From Hydractinia symbiolongicarpus (Eukaryota; Cnidaria; Hydrozoa; Anthoathecata; Hydractiniidae): 64,000 bases of DNA. Of the stretch, positions 34,601 through 45,428 are shown in pieces (the first letter of the stretch is position 1; each line of letters begins with the position of its first letter). The stretch covers positions 26,164,001 through 26,228,000 of the forward strand of contig NC_079883.1 of the NCBI RefSeq assembly GCF_029227915.1, written 5' to 3'. The position numbers were made by a program, and so were the translations under genes. Below the pieces are notes generated by a model. The model was given only the letters and a program-made list of their open reading frames with translations. It was not told the DNA's origin and did not search any database.

Positions 34601-37600
34601 TGATCTTTCATCTCAGGTTGACCTGCCTCCACAAAGTGAACAGAAACAATTTGGTTCGCTAATTGTATTCAAAGAACAATTTCTTGTTTCATGGCAAGGA
34701 TCTTGTGTGTGGGTAATTGACCCAAATACTGGCTATGTTATTGGTTGTCATAGTAATTTAGGTTGTGTTGTTGACGTTAGTGCTTGCAACAATGAACTCT
34801 TTATATTATCGAAAGGTGAAGAACATTTTATACGAAAAATTGTTTTTGAAACTGTAGTGCCATGTATTGTTGTAGAAGATTTAGACCTTAATAATCCACA
34901 GGAAATAGCAAAAGCTCAAGGAGCTAGTTCTGTGAGTCAGTTTGAAGACCAGGACAAGTTAGATAAACATATTGATGAAGTTGTGTCTATTGTGAAAAGA
35001 GGGTTGATTGATGTAAAATCAAGAGTTAAAGGTATCACAGAACAAATCCGTTCAAGAGATGCTTCTGAAGACGACAATTCAAGCCCTCGCGCTGTAAATC
35101 GAAATCGTGACAACATTGAATCTGTGCTTAGTGGGGAAGCTATTTCAACTAGTGATGATAACGGTAAATTCGATGGAACAACAAGTGATGAAAATATACT
35201 TAGTGATGGTTCTGGTAGACCCTTTGAATCAAGTAATGAACTTTTAAACTCTTACGAGGCTAGTCCTGAAAGAAAAACAGAAACTATTGAAGTGGAAATT
35301 ACGCACAAGACGAGAGAAAAGGAATCTATGTTTGGTCACTTATCAAAGGAAGAATTTCCAACAGATATTGTATTTGAAGGTACATCCATTGGCAAGAAAA
35401 TAAAGAAGAAAAAGAAAACAAAAAGTTAGTTCCTTTTTTGGCAATAACAAAAAGGGAAATACTTTTCATGAGATAAAATGCTAGTGTATATATTGACCAT
35501 GCACTTTCTTCATCATGTCATGGTTTTACGTTATTTTTTATGAATTGGAAAGAAGTTTTTTATTTTTTTTATTTTAACAATACAAAAAATTGCCAAACAA
35601 TCAATAAAACCTGTCTAAAATTATTTATATTAAAAAACATTATTTCAGTCTACAAGCCAATGTGATTTTATCAAACACTAGTGCTGCGTTTTTGATAATA
35701 TAAAACCTAATATAAATCTAAAATGATTTGTAAACACCTTTTTTATCGGCTTATTTATTTTAGAAATACCACTTTAAGAAGTGTTTATTTGAATTTGTTT
35801 AAACAGATAAAATGATTTTTTTTCTGTGATTGTCTCCCTCTAAAAAAAAACCCTCTAAAATCTTTGCAAAGTGATTGGATTTTCTGAAGTCAGGTGTGTT
35901 TTAGTGATATCATAAGTCATCGAATTGTTATTTGAAAAAATTTGTTTTTAACAAAATGACATGATGAACTGCTATTTAAGAATTATATTTTTTATAGAAA
36001 TCACTGACACTAAAGAAAATGTGGATACTACGGAACCGACATGTGATGCTGCAACAAAAGATGACGACACGGTCACATTATGTGATTTTGATGAGACAAC
36101 ATCTTCTGGCATGAATAGATTTCAAAGAGTTAACTCTGTACTTAATAAAGAAATATCATTTGACAATGATGTTAATGAGGACAATTTAAATGTTCAAAAT
36201 AATGATGTTTGCAAGGGAGATGAACTTAAACTAACCTTGAATGCTGGGACTGAGAATTTAATTGATGAGCAAAAACAAGGTGATGATGTAAAAATGCTAT
36301 GTAATAATCACAATGATAGGACACAAATTTATCAAAGTGAAGAGTTTTCTCCACAAGACGAAAAAGAAGAAGTATTATATAATGACATTCAGAACGAAAA
36401 TGGTGAATTGCATGTAAATAGCTCCTCTAGTGATATGAAAACATTAGAAAACAATACTTTACACCACTTTGAGAAAAACATTCAAAACAATACTTTGCTA
36501 CTAACTGTTGCGTCTGATACTGAGCAGAACAATATGTTGAACGAAAAGAGTGTGGATTTATTAATGAGAAACGATGGTGTTATTACAACTAATAGCACAC
36601 CAGAATTTTATTATTCACTCGAACAACCTCAGCAAGACAATAAATTCTCTGAAAATGATAATGCTAAACACTCACCTAATTTGGAAAAAACGGACAATGT
36701 TAGAATAGAAAATGATGAATTAATTGCACAAGTTTCTGCTGAATCAAATAGCAATCACATGTCAAATGAAATCAATAACCAGCCTTCACTGTCTGTGATG
36801 TTACCCACTACAGATGTGTTGGACATTTCAAAGGGTGATAATGTTACGATTGAATATGATAAATTGATTGCACAAGACAAGACAGAATTTTCTGCTGCAT
36901 CAAATAGCAATCACATGTCAAATGAAATCAATAACCAGCCTTCACTGTCTGTGATGTTACCCACTACAGATGTGTTGGACATTTCAAAAACTGAGAATAA
37001 GCCAAGCAAGAAAAACAATGATGACCAGGAAGTGAATACTATATCTGACAATTTTACAAAATCTGATGAGAATGTAGATATAGAGATTTCTCCAAATGAT
37101 AAAAATTTAATTGGTGTAAAAAACCATGTAACAAAAGCATCAGAAGAAGACATGAATATTGTCAACGTGAAAATATCTCATCAGCGACAAGGAAGTAATG
37201 CCAGTGTTCAGAGCCTTGGATTAGCCGAGCGTTGTAAAGAAGTGCGTGGCGAAGCTTTGGAACGAACACATGTACGACAACCTTCAGGTCCTATTTTACT
37301 AGGTGCTGATGATACCCTCGATTCGAATATTCATCCATATGATGAGGATGAAATAAGTATCGATGTGCGTGATGACAACAGAGATTTGGAGGGAAAACTT
37401 TACCCCATTAGTCCGTTTCCAGCTCCACAAGTGCATTCCATTTATTCGCAACGCAGTGTAAGCTTGTCAGAATTTTCACTTTCCAATTTTGATGATAAGA
37501 CTGAGGAAGAAAAACTTTACAAAGCCATTGGAGAGTACGACAGCATTGATGTACAAGCAGATCTTATTGAGTCGATAGAGAGCATAACAGATGTCGAAGA

Positions 37601-40600
37601 CAATTTATCCAACTCTCCTCCATCAGATGTAAGCCTCAGTGATGTAAAGAATTCATCTGGTTAGTTGTTATTATTATTGTCGTTGTAGTTGTCCTTGATA
37701 TTGTTGTTGTTGCTGATATTGTCGTATTATTGTTGTTGGTATTTCACAAAAGCATCATTTATATACTTGTTTTGCCTTCTTTATTACTGAGGAATCTAAC
37801 AATTATGTTTTTTTTTTAAAAATTTAGGTGCTATTGGAATCAGACGAAAAAAACGCCCTAAGAACAGGCTAAGTTATCCTAACTCACCCTGCAGTTCAGA
37901 TATGGAAGGCCGCCCTCTTCATTCCCCTAAAGCGATGGCTGAATCTGTGCAAGAACGCCTGCGGTATTTAGCAGACAGCTGGGCGGATGTCAATTTGCCG
38001 TCATGTGGCCAGATACAGTACATAGCCTGCTCTGATTCCGTGGTTTGGGCCATCGATAACCATGATCACATCTTTTGTTCTGGCACCTTTTCTCAAAGTT
38101 ATAACTGGAAAAAACTAGACGGGAAAGCAATGCAGGTTGCATGCAATCCAAGAGGTTCAGTTGTGTGGTGTGTTGATCGAAACAAGGTTGCTTATTACCG
38201 CACAGGTATAAAAGAGCAGTGCCAACAAGGTAAATAAACAATATTTGACATGTTGTTGTTGGTGGTGGCCTAAATCTTCTCAACCTAAAAATCTATTTAC
38301 GCTGAACTTTCTTTATTTAACAAAGAGAGTTTTGATATTTAGTCCTATAAATTCATTCTTTAAAATAAACAAAAATAATAGAAAAATTGAGGCGTTTTGC
38401 TTGGCACACTAGATGTACTTTACGTTCAATGTGATACCCACTGTTAAAAATGTTATAAATTCTTTTTGAAGGCACAAGTTGGGAGGCGTTCGAAAAAAAT
38501 ATACATTACGTTGCTGTGGATGATGATTCTGTTTGGGCGATCAAGACAAATGGAGACGTAGTTTTAAGAACTGGGGTTTCGATAACAAAGCCTTTAGGAA
38601 CTGCATGGCTGACAGTGAAAGAGGCCAGTGATCTTGTACAAATCACGTGTTTGGATGGTCTCACTTGGGCGCTAGATATATATAACCACGTGCAAATCTT
38701 TCATGGTTAGTACATTCATTGTTTTTCACTATCATTGTCTATCTATCATTATCCCACATTTGTAGTTGCGTCTTCAGACTTTTTTATTCACGTCGGCACT
38801 TCAAACTATAATCGCTTTCTAACTCCTTGCATGGCGAATATCACTTTTTTAGGTCTATAAGTGAAAATTGTTGTTGCAGACAAGCTAAATTTTCGACGAT
38901 TCGCCAAATTAATTTAGAAAGTCTTTTTTAGTACTGTCATCATATTAATTTTTCGTAAAATTATTCTGTTTTTTGTTTTGTTTATTTTCCTGACTAAAAA
39001 CATCCTTTTTGCAAGCGATAAAGTTTTCCAAACATTTAAAATGTAAAATGTAACTAAATTAGGTGTCTTTTGTACTTTTTGTGTTTACTTCTTAGACTGT
39101 GAATTTAGGATAAATTTAGTGTGTATATTTAAGTAATAATTCACAAATTTTGCATACATAAAACTTCATACCATATTTTGTGCTGCTGACATATAGTAAA
39201 CATGTCAAGCGAATTTTATGCTATCTTGCTGAGATGAAGGCTAATTTGTCTAAGTGAAGCTTAACTTGTAGAGGTGAAGCTTTACTTGTCGAGATAAAGC
39301 TAACTTGTCGAGGTGATGCTTAACTCGCCGTGGTAAAGCCTAACTCGCCGTGGTAAAGCCTAACTTGTTAAGGGGAAGCCTAATCTGTCGAGGTGAAGTT
39401 TCACTTGGCGAGGTGAAGGCCAACTTGTCCAGGTAAGGCCTAACCTGTCGACGTGAAGGCTAACTTGTTGAGATTAAGGCTTACTTTTCCAGGTGGTAAC
39501 TTTTCTATGCAATGAAATGGTTTTTATCGGGTACTACTAAACGGAGTTTCCCGGTAATTTTCTCAATGCAATTATATTTTCGAGTTTCGGGAAATAGATT
39601 AAAAATAAAAGCGATTAAAGTTAAAATTTAGACTGTTGTAAAAATAGCGGATGAACGATTGCCATTCGATGATTTAGAAAGTTTATACTGAATAAAATTA
39701 GCTTCACAAGAAAAAGTTTTCCGAAAAAAATTTCTACGATTAAAGTTGCAACAAAATATAAATTCAACGATTTGTTTTTAATAGGAAATTCTAAGGAGCT
39801 CGATGTGCAAACCGTCGATCAGTCTTCGCATTGGTGCGAACTACCAGGAATCACTGCCAGTCATGTTATCTTGGGCACGAAAGGCGTGTGCTGGATTATT
39901 GACGGCGAGTCAGGCGTCTGGTTTAATCAGGACATAACGCGGGAAAATCCTCTTGGTGGCACATGGTATCAGTTGTCACTGGGTGAACATCACAGTCAAG
40001 ACTCTGGCTGGTTCTCTTCTGTATTATCCTACTTCACGCAGGGAAATGAACCAAAAATGATAATCGCTAACGAAGTAGCAGGCGTTTTAATTCTTGGCAA
40101 GCAAGGCTACATTCATGTTGCTCATGGACACTTGCTAGGTACACGGTGGGAAACGGTAGTGCCATCAAATGTAAAAGAGCCAGCCTTCTGGACGTGCGTC
40201 GCTGCTGGTGGCATGGATATGAACAAAGACTATATTTGGGCCTTGCAACCAAATGGTCAGTTGCATTGTTTTAAGCCGGGAGGTCATGCTTACAATGTTC
40301 ACCCACCTACAAAAGTTGTGTTAAAGTATTGTTCGGCAGGCCCACGCTCGTTATGGGTGCTAACAGGTGGTCCCGATGTTTACTTGCGAATCGGAATATC
40401 TGATTCATGTCCACAAGGATTAAAATGGTTGAAAGTGGATATGTTGGCTCAAGGTAACCGAAGACTTAAAGATATATGTTGCGGTAATCATGTTGTATGG
40501 GCTGTTGATTTCGAAGGTAATGCTTGGTTCCAGATGGGTCGTGATGAACGAAGAGGAGTTGGATTTGCTCCCGCTTGGGTAGCTGTAGAGGGTTGTCCTC

Positions 40601-41040
40601 TCGATGGAAGTAAATTTATCAAAATTGTAGTAGGCCCTGATGATCGTATCGTATGGGCTTGTGATGATAAAAATAATGTATATGCAAGAAAAGATATCAC
40701 TGAAAATTTCTGGGTTGGAACATCGTGGGAAGTGGTTTCAGGTACAAGCGGGAAAGATTTAGCTATCAGTAGCAACCACGTGTGGGGTCTGAGTCCTAAT
40801 GGTGATGTAATGTGTCGATTTGGCGTGTCAAGTAGTAACGTCATCGGCGATTATTGGAAAAAAGTGCCGGGTTCATTTGATAAAATTAGCGTGAGTGCCA
40901 ATGACGATATTTGGGGCATTGACAGACACGGGACCTTGTACCAGAGACAGACTTTATTATTTTACGGAAGTACGATGTCAAGTAAAGCCCCTTCGTACAA
41001 CGACCTGTTTTCTGCGCACGATGATTGGGAGTTTATATAG
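31673..41040 (+). CDS. TECPR2: TECPR2: WD40 / tectonin-propeller autophagy protein, 10 exons
   Basis: Cytosolic scaffold that binds Atg8-family proteins and supports ER exit sites and autophagosome handling. Exons: 31673-31984, 32087-32209, 33750-33884, 34026-34077, 34203-34329, 34418-35424, 35998-37659, 37828-38229, 38472-38705, 39785-41040; 5310 nt, 1769 residues (human 1411), all GT/AG and in phase. Exons 1-6 give the N-terminal WD40 propeller (GCSLGIAFLYDR, TSILWTPDSMKLFTADSEGN, FGNFGACFLPP, ASRPGLRLWK); exon 6 ends with a lysine tract also found in vertebrates. Exon 7 is a long disordered acidic region with an internal duplication. Exons 8-10 carry tectonin repeats (SVVWAIDNHDHIFCSG, VWAVDFEGNAWFQMG). 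The end, DDWEFI, is a LIR-like motif. Exon 4 (52 nt) is the least certain. Confidence 0.93.
36690..36988 (+). repeat. Internal tandem duplication in TECPR2 exon 7
   Basis: 89 bp are identical at 36744-36832 and 36900-36988 (offset 156 bp, 52 codons, so in frame). The preceding 55-65 bp of each unit are similar but diverged. It duplicates a Ser/Asn-rich acidic segment of the disordered linker. Confidence 0.85.
39230..39497. repeat. About 20-bp minisatellite in TECPR2 intron 9
   Basis: Some 13 degenerate units with consensus near TAACTTGTCGAGGTGAAGCC. The unit length is not a multiple of three and the tract is flanked by intron, so it is non-coding. Confidence 0.8.
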
Positions 41041-41374
41041 CAACGTTGGACTGCATATGAGCTATGTTGGACGCACATGAACGACTTGGTGGAAGTGTCA
41101 ACATTTCCTTTGTGTTGACAAACACCATTGTACAAATATATATATTTTATGACTTTTGCTGCCCAGAACGCGTATTTTTTCATTGCGTACAAATTTATTT
41201 TTTCTATAGAAAGTTTATGTCATATATTACGCATGCGCAGTATTTTATAGCAATAATACTTTTCTTAAGCAGCAACTAATTTTGTAGTAACTTTCAGTGT
41301 TCATGGTTTCTCTATTGCGAAAAGACGACTAAATTTGCATTTTCTATTTCTTATTTTATTCATATTTTAGAGAA

Positions 41375-41634
41375 ACGTTTTTTTTTCTTGACTGAAAATA
41401 TTCTCATTGTGGCATCGCCCGTTTCATGTCTCTAAATAAATAGTCCTTTGATTTTTGTCTCTGTTAGCCATCGATTATAGTTCGTTTAGTGAAGTTTTAT
41501 ACACACGTTTTTTTTTCTTGACTGAAAATATTCTCATTGTGGCATCGCCCGTTTCATGTCTCTAAATAAATAGTGCCTTGATTTTTGTCTCTGTTAGCCA
41601 TCGATTATAGTTCGTTTAGTGAAGTTTTATGCAC
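41375..41634. repeat. 130-bp tandem duplication with duplicated polyA signal
   Basis: Two head-to-tail copies, 41375-41504 and 41505-41634, nearly identical (a small change at TAGTCCTTT/TAGTGCCTT). Each has an AATAAA (41435-41440 and 41565-41570), placing two candidate polyadenylation signals downstream of TECPR2. Confidence 0.88.
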
Positions 41635-42042
41635 AGATTTATTTTTTTCCTGAATTTTATCGATATATATGCATTCGTCAGCATTTGTCAACGCTTTAAT
41701 TACACCGTGATTTTATCTTTTCCGAAAAAAAAAACGATATTTTTTGTTTGAAGGTATATTTAAAAGTTTTATTTATAACTTTGTGGTGTTTGCGTTCAGT
41801 GGTAAGAAAGTTTAATGTAACAAAGTATTTTCGATAAAATCTCTTTTTTTAGAAAGTCGAATTGATTTTCTCCTTTTATGTATAAATTTGATAGGTATGG
41901 ATATACTGCTAGGAGTAACAGAGCGCAGCGCTCACCAAATACGAGTAAAAGACAGGTTTATCACTTTTTGCTGATAAAACATTTTTATTTAGCGGAAATC
42001 CGCCAGAACTTCTTGTTAATTTAATTATGCATAGCTGATTTA

Positions 42043-42130
42043 GTCCGACCTTGTTAATTCAGTCCTACCTCGCTTATTCATTCCTACCTCGCTAATTCAG
42101 TTCTGCTTCGCTAATACAATACTACCGAAC
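42043..42130. repeat. Short CCTACCTCGCTAATTCAGT tandem tract
   Basis: Four to five imperfect units of 19-20 bp. The ACCTCG core resembles the inverse complement of the minisatellite in the TECPR2 intron. Confidence 0.6.
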
Positions 42131-43179
42131 TAAATATTATTCTTTTGCTATTTGCTGGATCGAATAGCATTTTTTTGAATCTGAATACTATAGAAGTACC
42201 TGTTAAAACTTCCGAAAAGCGTGGTGTGTTTTTAGCTATTACTCCCAACTAAATTCCATGCCGGTTGCCGGCAGACTTACAGTGATAAAATAGGTCTGTT
42301 ATTTGGTTGGATTTGATTAGCTATAAAAAATATTTCTGTTTTTATTTAGTTATATTAATCATTTTTTTTGTAAACATGCTTTATCAGATGAGTTTGACGT
42401 GTTTCCATGTACACATTTCTTGAAAATTAGAATGGAAAACAATTTTTGGTTGGAATATGGACGTCTTTCTTTCCCTACCGTCGCCTCAATGCTGTAAAAA
42501 ATATGTCTTACATAAGTTTAGCAACTTCCATTTAAATTAAACTGGTTTTGTGTACAAGCAACAAGCTTGGCAACGCGTTCATTTATGCTACGTACAAAAC
42601 ATCCTTTTGATAAACAAATCTAAATTTTTGCGGAGAGTAGCGGAGTGCGCGCTAGCGCACGGAGCGTAGCGAAGCCCATTTCCTCATTAAGTAAGCCAAA
42701 TATAAGTGAAAAGTAAGCACGGTGGAGAGTATATAGGATTTCTATACGATTTCGTCCCTATACATCAAATTTATAAAAAATTCTGCCATTTTATCAGTGT
42801 TGCCCAGTAATTTTATCTGGTCATTTGTTAGTAAATTTTCGTAAATATCTGATTGAGCGAGACAACGTGTTTTTAGCACGGCGATGGAGTTGTTGTTGTT
42901 TTTTAATGTTGTTGTCATTGGAACCAAGTTAATCTCAGATTTATCAAAAAATGATATGTCGTTATGACCGATTGTTTAAATACTTGTAATGGCACATAAT
43001 TCTGCTATGATTCCCTGTGTATTGATCTGAGATAAATTTGAGACTTTTTTTTGAGATATTGAATTTGAAACATTTGCACCTCAATATTTTCTATACTCCT
43101 GGACTAATATGATACTTAACTTAGACATATTGAGTATACGCAATCTTTGAGTTGTAAGGTGGAGATTTTCTACTAAAGT

Positions 43180-43370
43180 CATGCACCCCTGCCTTGCCGT
43201 TCCATTGCCCTGCTAGCACTGTCCGTGCCTTTCTTTGCCTACCCTTCCTATGCCTTTTCTGGTGCCTGCCTACTATGTCCTTGCCTGTGGCTCCCATGCC
43301 TTGCCTACCCCTGTCTTCCTGATTCCTCTTCCTATTTCCTTGCATGCCTTTGCCTTGGCAACCTCTCCGC
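43180..43370. repeat. Pyrimidine-rich TGCC/CCTTGCCTA low-complexity tract
   Basis: Irregular tandem array rich in TGCC and CCTTGCCT. The minus-strand open frame across it is an artefact of this composition (G/R/K/Q-rich). Confidence 0.65.
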
Positions 43371-44674
43371 AACACTTTCTATATTGATTTCCAGTTTATT
43401 CTAGTTTTCTTAAAACATAAGAGTCAGATCTTATTACATTCATAAAATTTGGTTACTAGACGAATCCTCTTCCAACTTATGGTTTTTTAGTATTGAAAAG
43501 CCTGTTTCTTATACGATCACTTCTGTGGCGCACAATTTTTGTTTAGCTTGGTTAGATTTACATTCAACATGGAGAAAAAGAAAGTTGATCATAGATCTGG
43601 AAATTAATTCTTTCTTTTTAGAAATTTTAACCCGGGGCATTTTTATCTTTCTAAAATATTTCTAAAAAGTGCTGTTTTTAAAAACCCGTGTCTCGTGTCT
43701 ATTTTGAGTACACAAATCAATCATCGAATGGAGTTTACAAATTGAACTCGTTTATTTGGTTTTATTTTACCGAAAGATATTGTGCAACAGCAGAATAATC
43801 GAGTCAGCATCGTAGACACTATGCCAAATTCTTAGAAATGTATGAATAGACTCGAGGCGGGATTGTTGCCAAGTGATTGTATATTCTCTGCTATTCTATG
43901 AGAGAATGCGATGAGGTTGAAGTTTGTTTAGATTGTGCAAAGGTATATAAAGATTTTAATTTTACTTATATATTTTATCAAGTTTTTTTCTTTTCTTTTT
44001 TTCTTCTTTAGTTTATTGTTGGTTATGAGAAGCCAGCGACACTTTCAAAGTTCATGTTTTTAAAATGTACTTAGATAATCAGGAAAAGTCGTTTGTTTAC
44101 TATATAAAGTTAAGCTAGCGAAAGATTCCATGTTTGAAAAATCACTAATTTTTAGCTAAATTTTATTGGTGCGAAGTAGAAGGATTGCTCAAATGGGTAT
44201 AGATGTCTATACGCTTAGAGTTAAACACAATATTCTCAGCAATTAGTTTACTGTGTTATGACATACACAAATAGTTCTTTTCTGTAAAGTTTCTTTCGTG
44301 GCAAAGTTTTCCAGATTTTCATAAATCAATTTTTATACAGAACTTTTTTTTTATATGTTTACAAGGAATTTTCAATCACGAGTTCTAACTCTTTCTTGTA
44401 GATATTTTTCATTAAAAATTCGTCATGTATGACTGAACAATTTAAATATGTTTAATTCATTCCTTCCAAGTCTACAAGATTATAGTAAGTGCTTCTTTTT
44501 ATTTCTATTTATATAAGCTGACACGGTCTATTGTGCCTGGAGCTTGGGGAGAGAATTATTTGTAAAGGGCTAGGCTGTTGCCAAGCAACAAAAGAAATTA
44601 AATGTTGTGTCAATAGAAGCCAGCTTTTTATTACTTTTTGTTTTTGGTTGGTTTAGTAATTTAATACATCCTGG

Positions 44675-44766
44675 CAACCTTGTTCCCAGATTTTTCTGCC
44701 TTTTTTATATTGGGACGCCTTCCATCCTAATATAAAAAAAGGCAAGAGATCATGGGAATGGGGTTG
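44675..44766. repeat. 92-nt near-complete hairpin (foldback element)
   Basis: The left arm begins CAACCTTGTTCCCAGAT and continues to TGCC then TTTTTTATATTGGGA; the right arm is its imperfect reverse complement, ending GGGAATGGGGTTG. The loop is about 8-9 nt. Related ends (CCAACCTTGTCCCTAGGAC at about 25610 and CCAACCTCGTCCCAATGCT at about 59393) suggest a dispersed MITE family. Confidence 0.72.
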
Positions 44767-45428
44767 ACATTCTTAAGTTTCTTATGCAAATATTTTCAAT
44801 ACCCAAATAAAAAGTAAACATGTCTTCACGGCTTTAAAAAAAAGTGGAAACGTGTTTGTTTTTTAAAAGAATTCCTATTTATGGGGTCATGTCAAAGGTT
44901 GCTGATAGTAGAGGGTCTTTTAATCTTCAAGTTGATTAACCAGCTTCTTAGCACCAGCTATTTTTTCTACCTGTGAAAATTTGACCCTTAAAATGTGTTC
45001 ATCAGTAGTAAATTCAACATACACAAAAAAAATTCCTGGCGCATAATATAGCACTATTTTAACAACGTTGCTTCTAAGAGACTTGCAATGGTTTAGCTAA
45101 AAAGGTTAAGTTGATTGATGCGAGGTTAAAGGATGCTAAATAAGTTGCTTAATTTTTTTTGCCTAATTTATAAAAAGTGTGTAACCTGTTGTAATTAAAA
45201 AAAATACTAATTTCAGCATAGAGATTTCTTAAAGAAATTTCAATTTTTTTCTTAAACAGTCTTTTAAAATTTTTATTGATTTTATTGTTCCTTCTATGTA
45301 AGCAGAATTATAATTCTTCGTTTAAACAATTTAATGATTTCGAATAGTCATGTCTATTGCATTCTCTATAATTCTTGATTCAATCTTGTTATTTTGAAAC
45401 ACAAAGTTTATACCCGTTTATAGCTGCG

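Larger units (their letters stand above)
41041..45428. other. Intergenic TECPR2 / sacsin-like gene
   Basis: 4.4 kb with no firm gene. It contains the TECPR2 3' UTR, a 130-bp tandem duplication, a short CCTACCTCGCTAATTCAGT repeat tract (about 42043-42130), a GTGCGC/GCGCAC hairpin in a GC-rich patch (42640-42680), a TGCC-rich tract (43180-43370) and a foldback (44675-44766). A 61-codon minus frame at 42742-42927, with a hydrophilic LTNDQIKLLGNTDKMAEFF segment, could be a gene or transposon remnant; I do not recognise it. Confidence 0.5.

Noticed and set aside
39230-39497. Possible repeat-protein exon in TECPR2
   Set aside because: The unit of about 20 bp does not keep frame and contains stops in all frames; the flanking exons splice cleanly without it.
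42742-42927. 61-codon minus-strand frame with a DQIKLLGNTDKMAEFF segment
   Set aside because: Plausible protein-like stretch, but short, unflanked by exons and unrecognised; noted under the intergenic entry only.
43121-43375. 84-codon minus-strand frame rich in G, R, K and Q
   Set aside because: Product of a TGCC-rich low-complexity tract.
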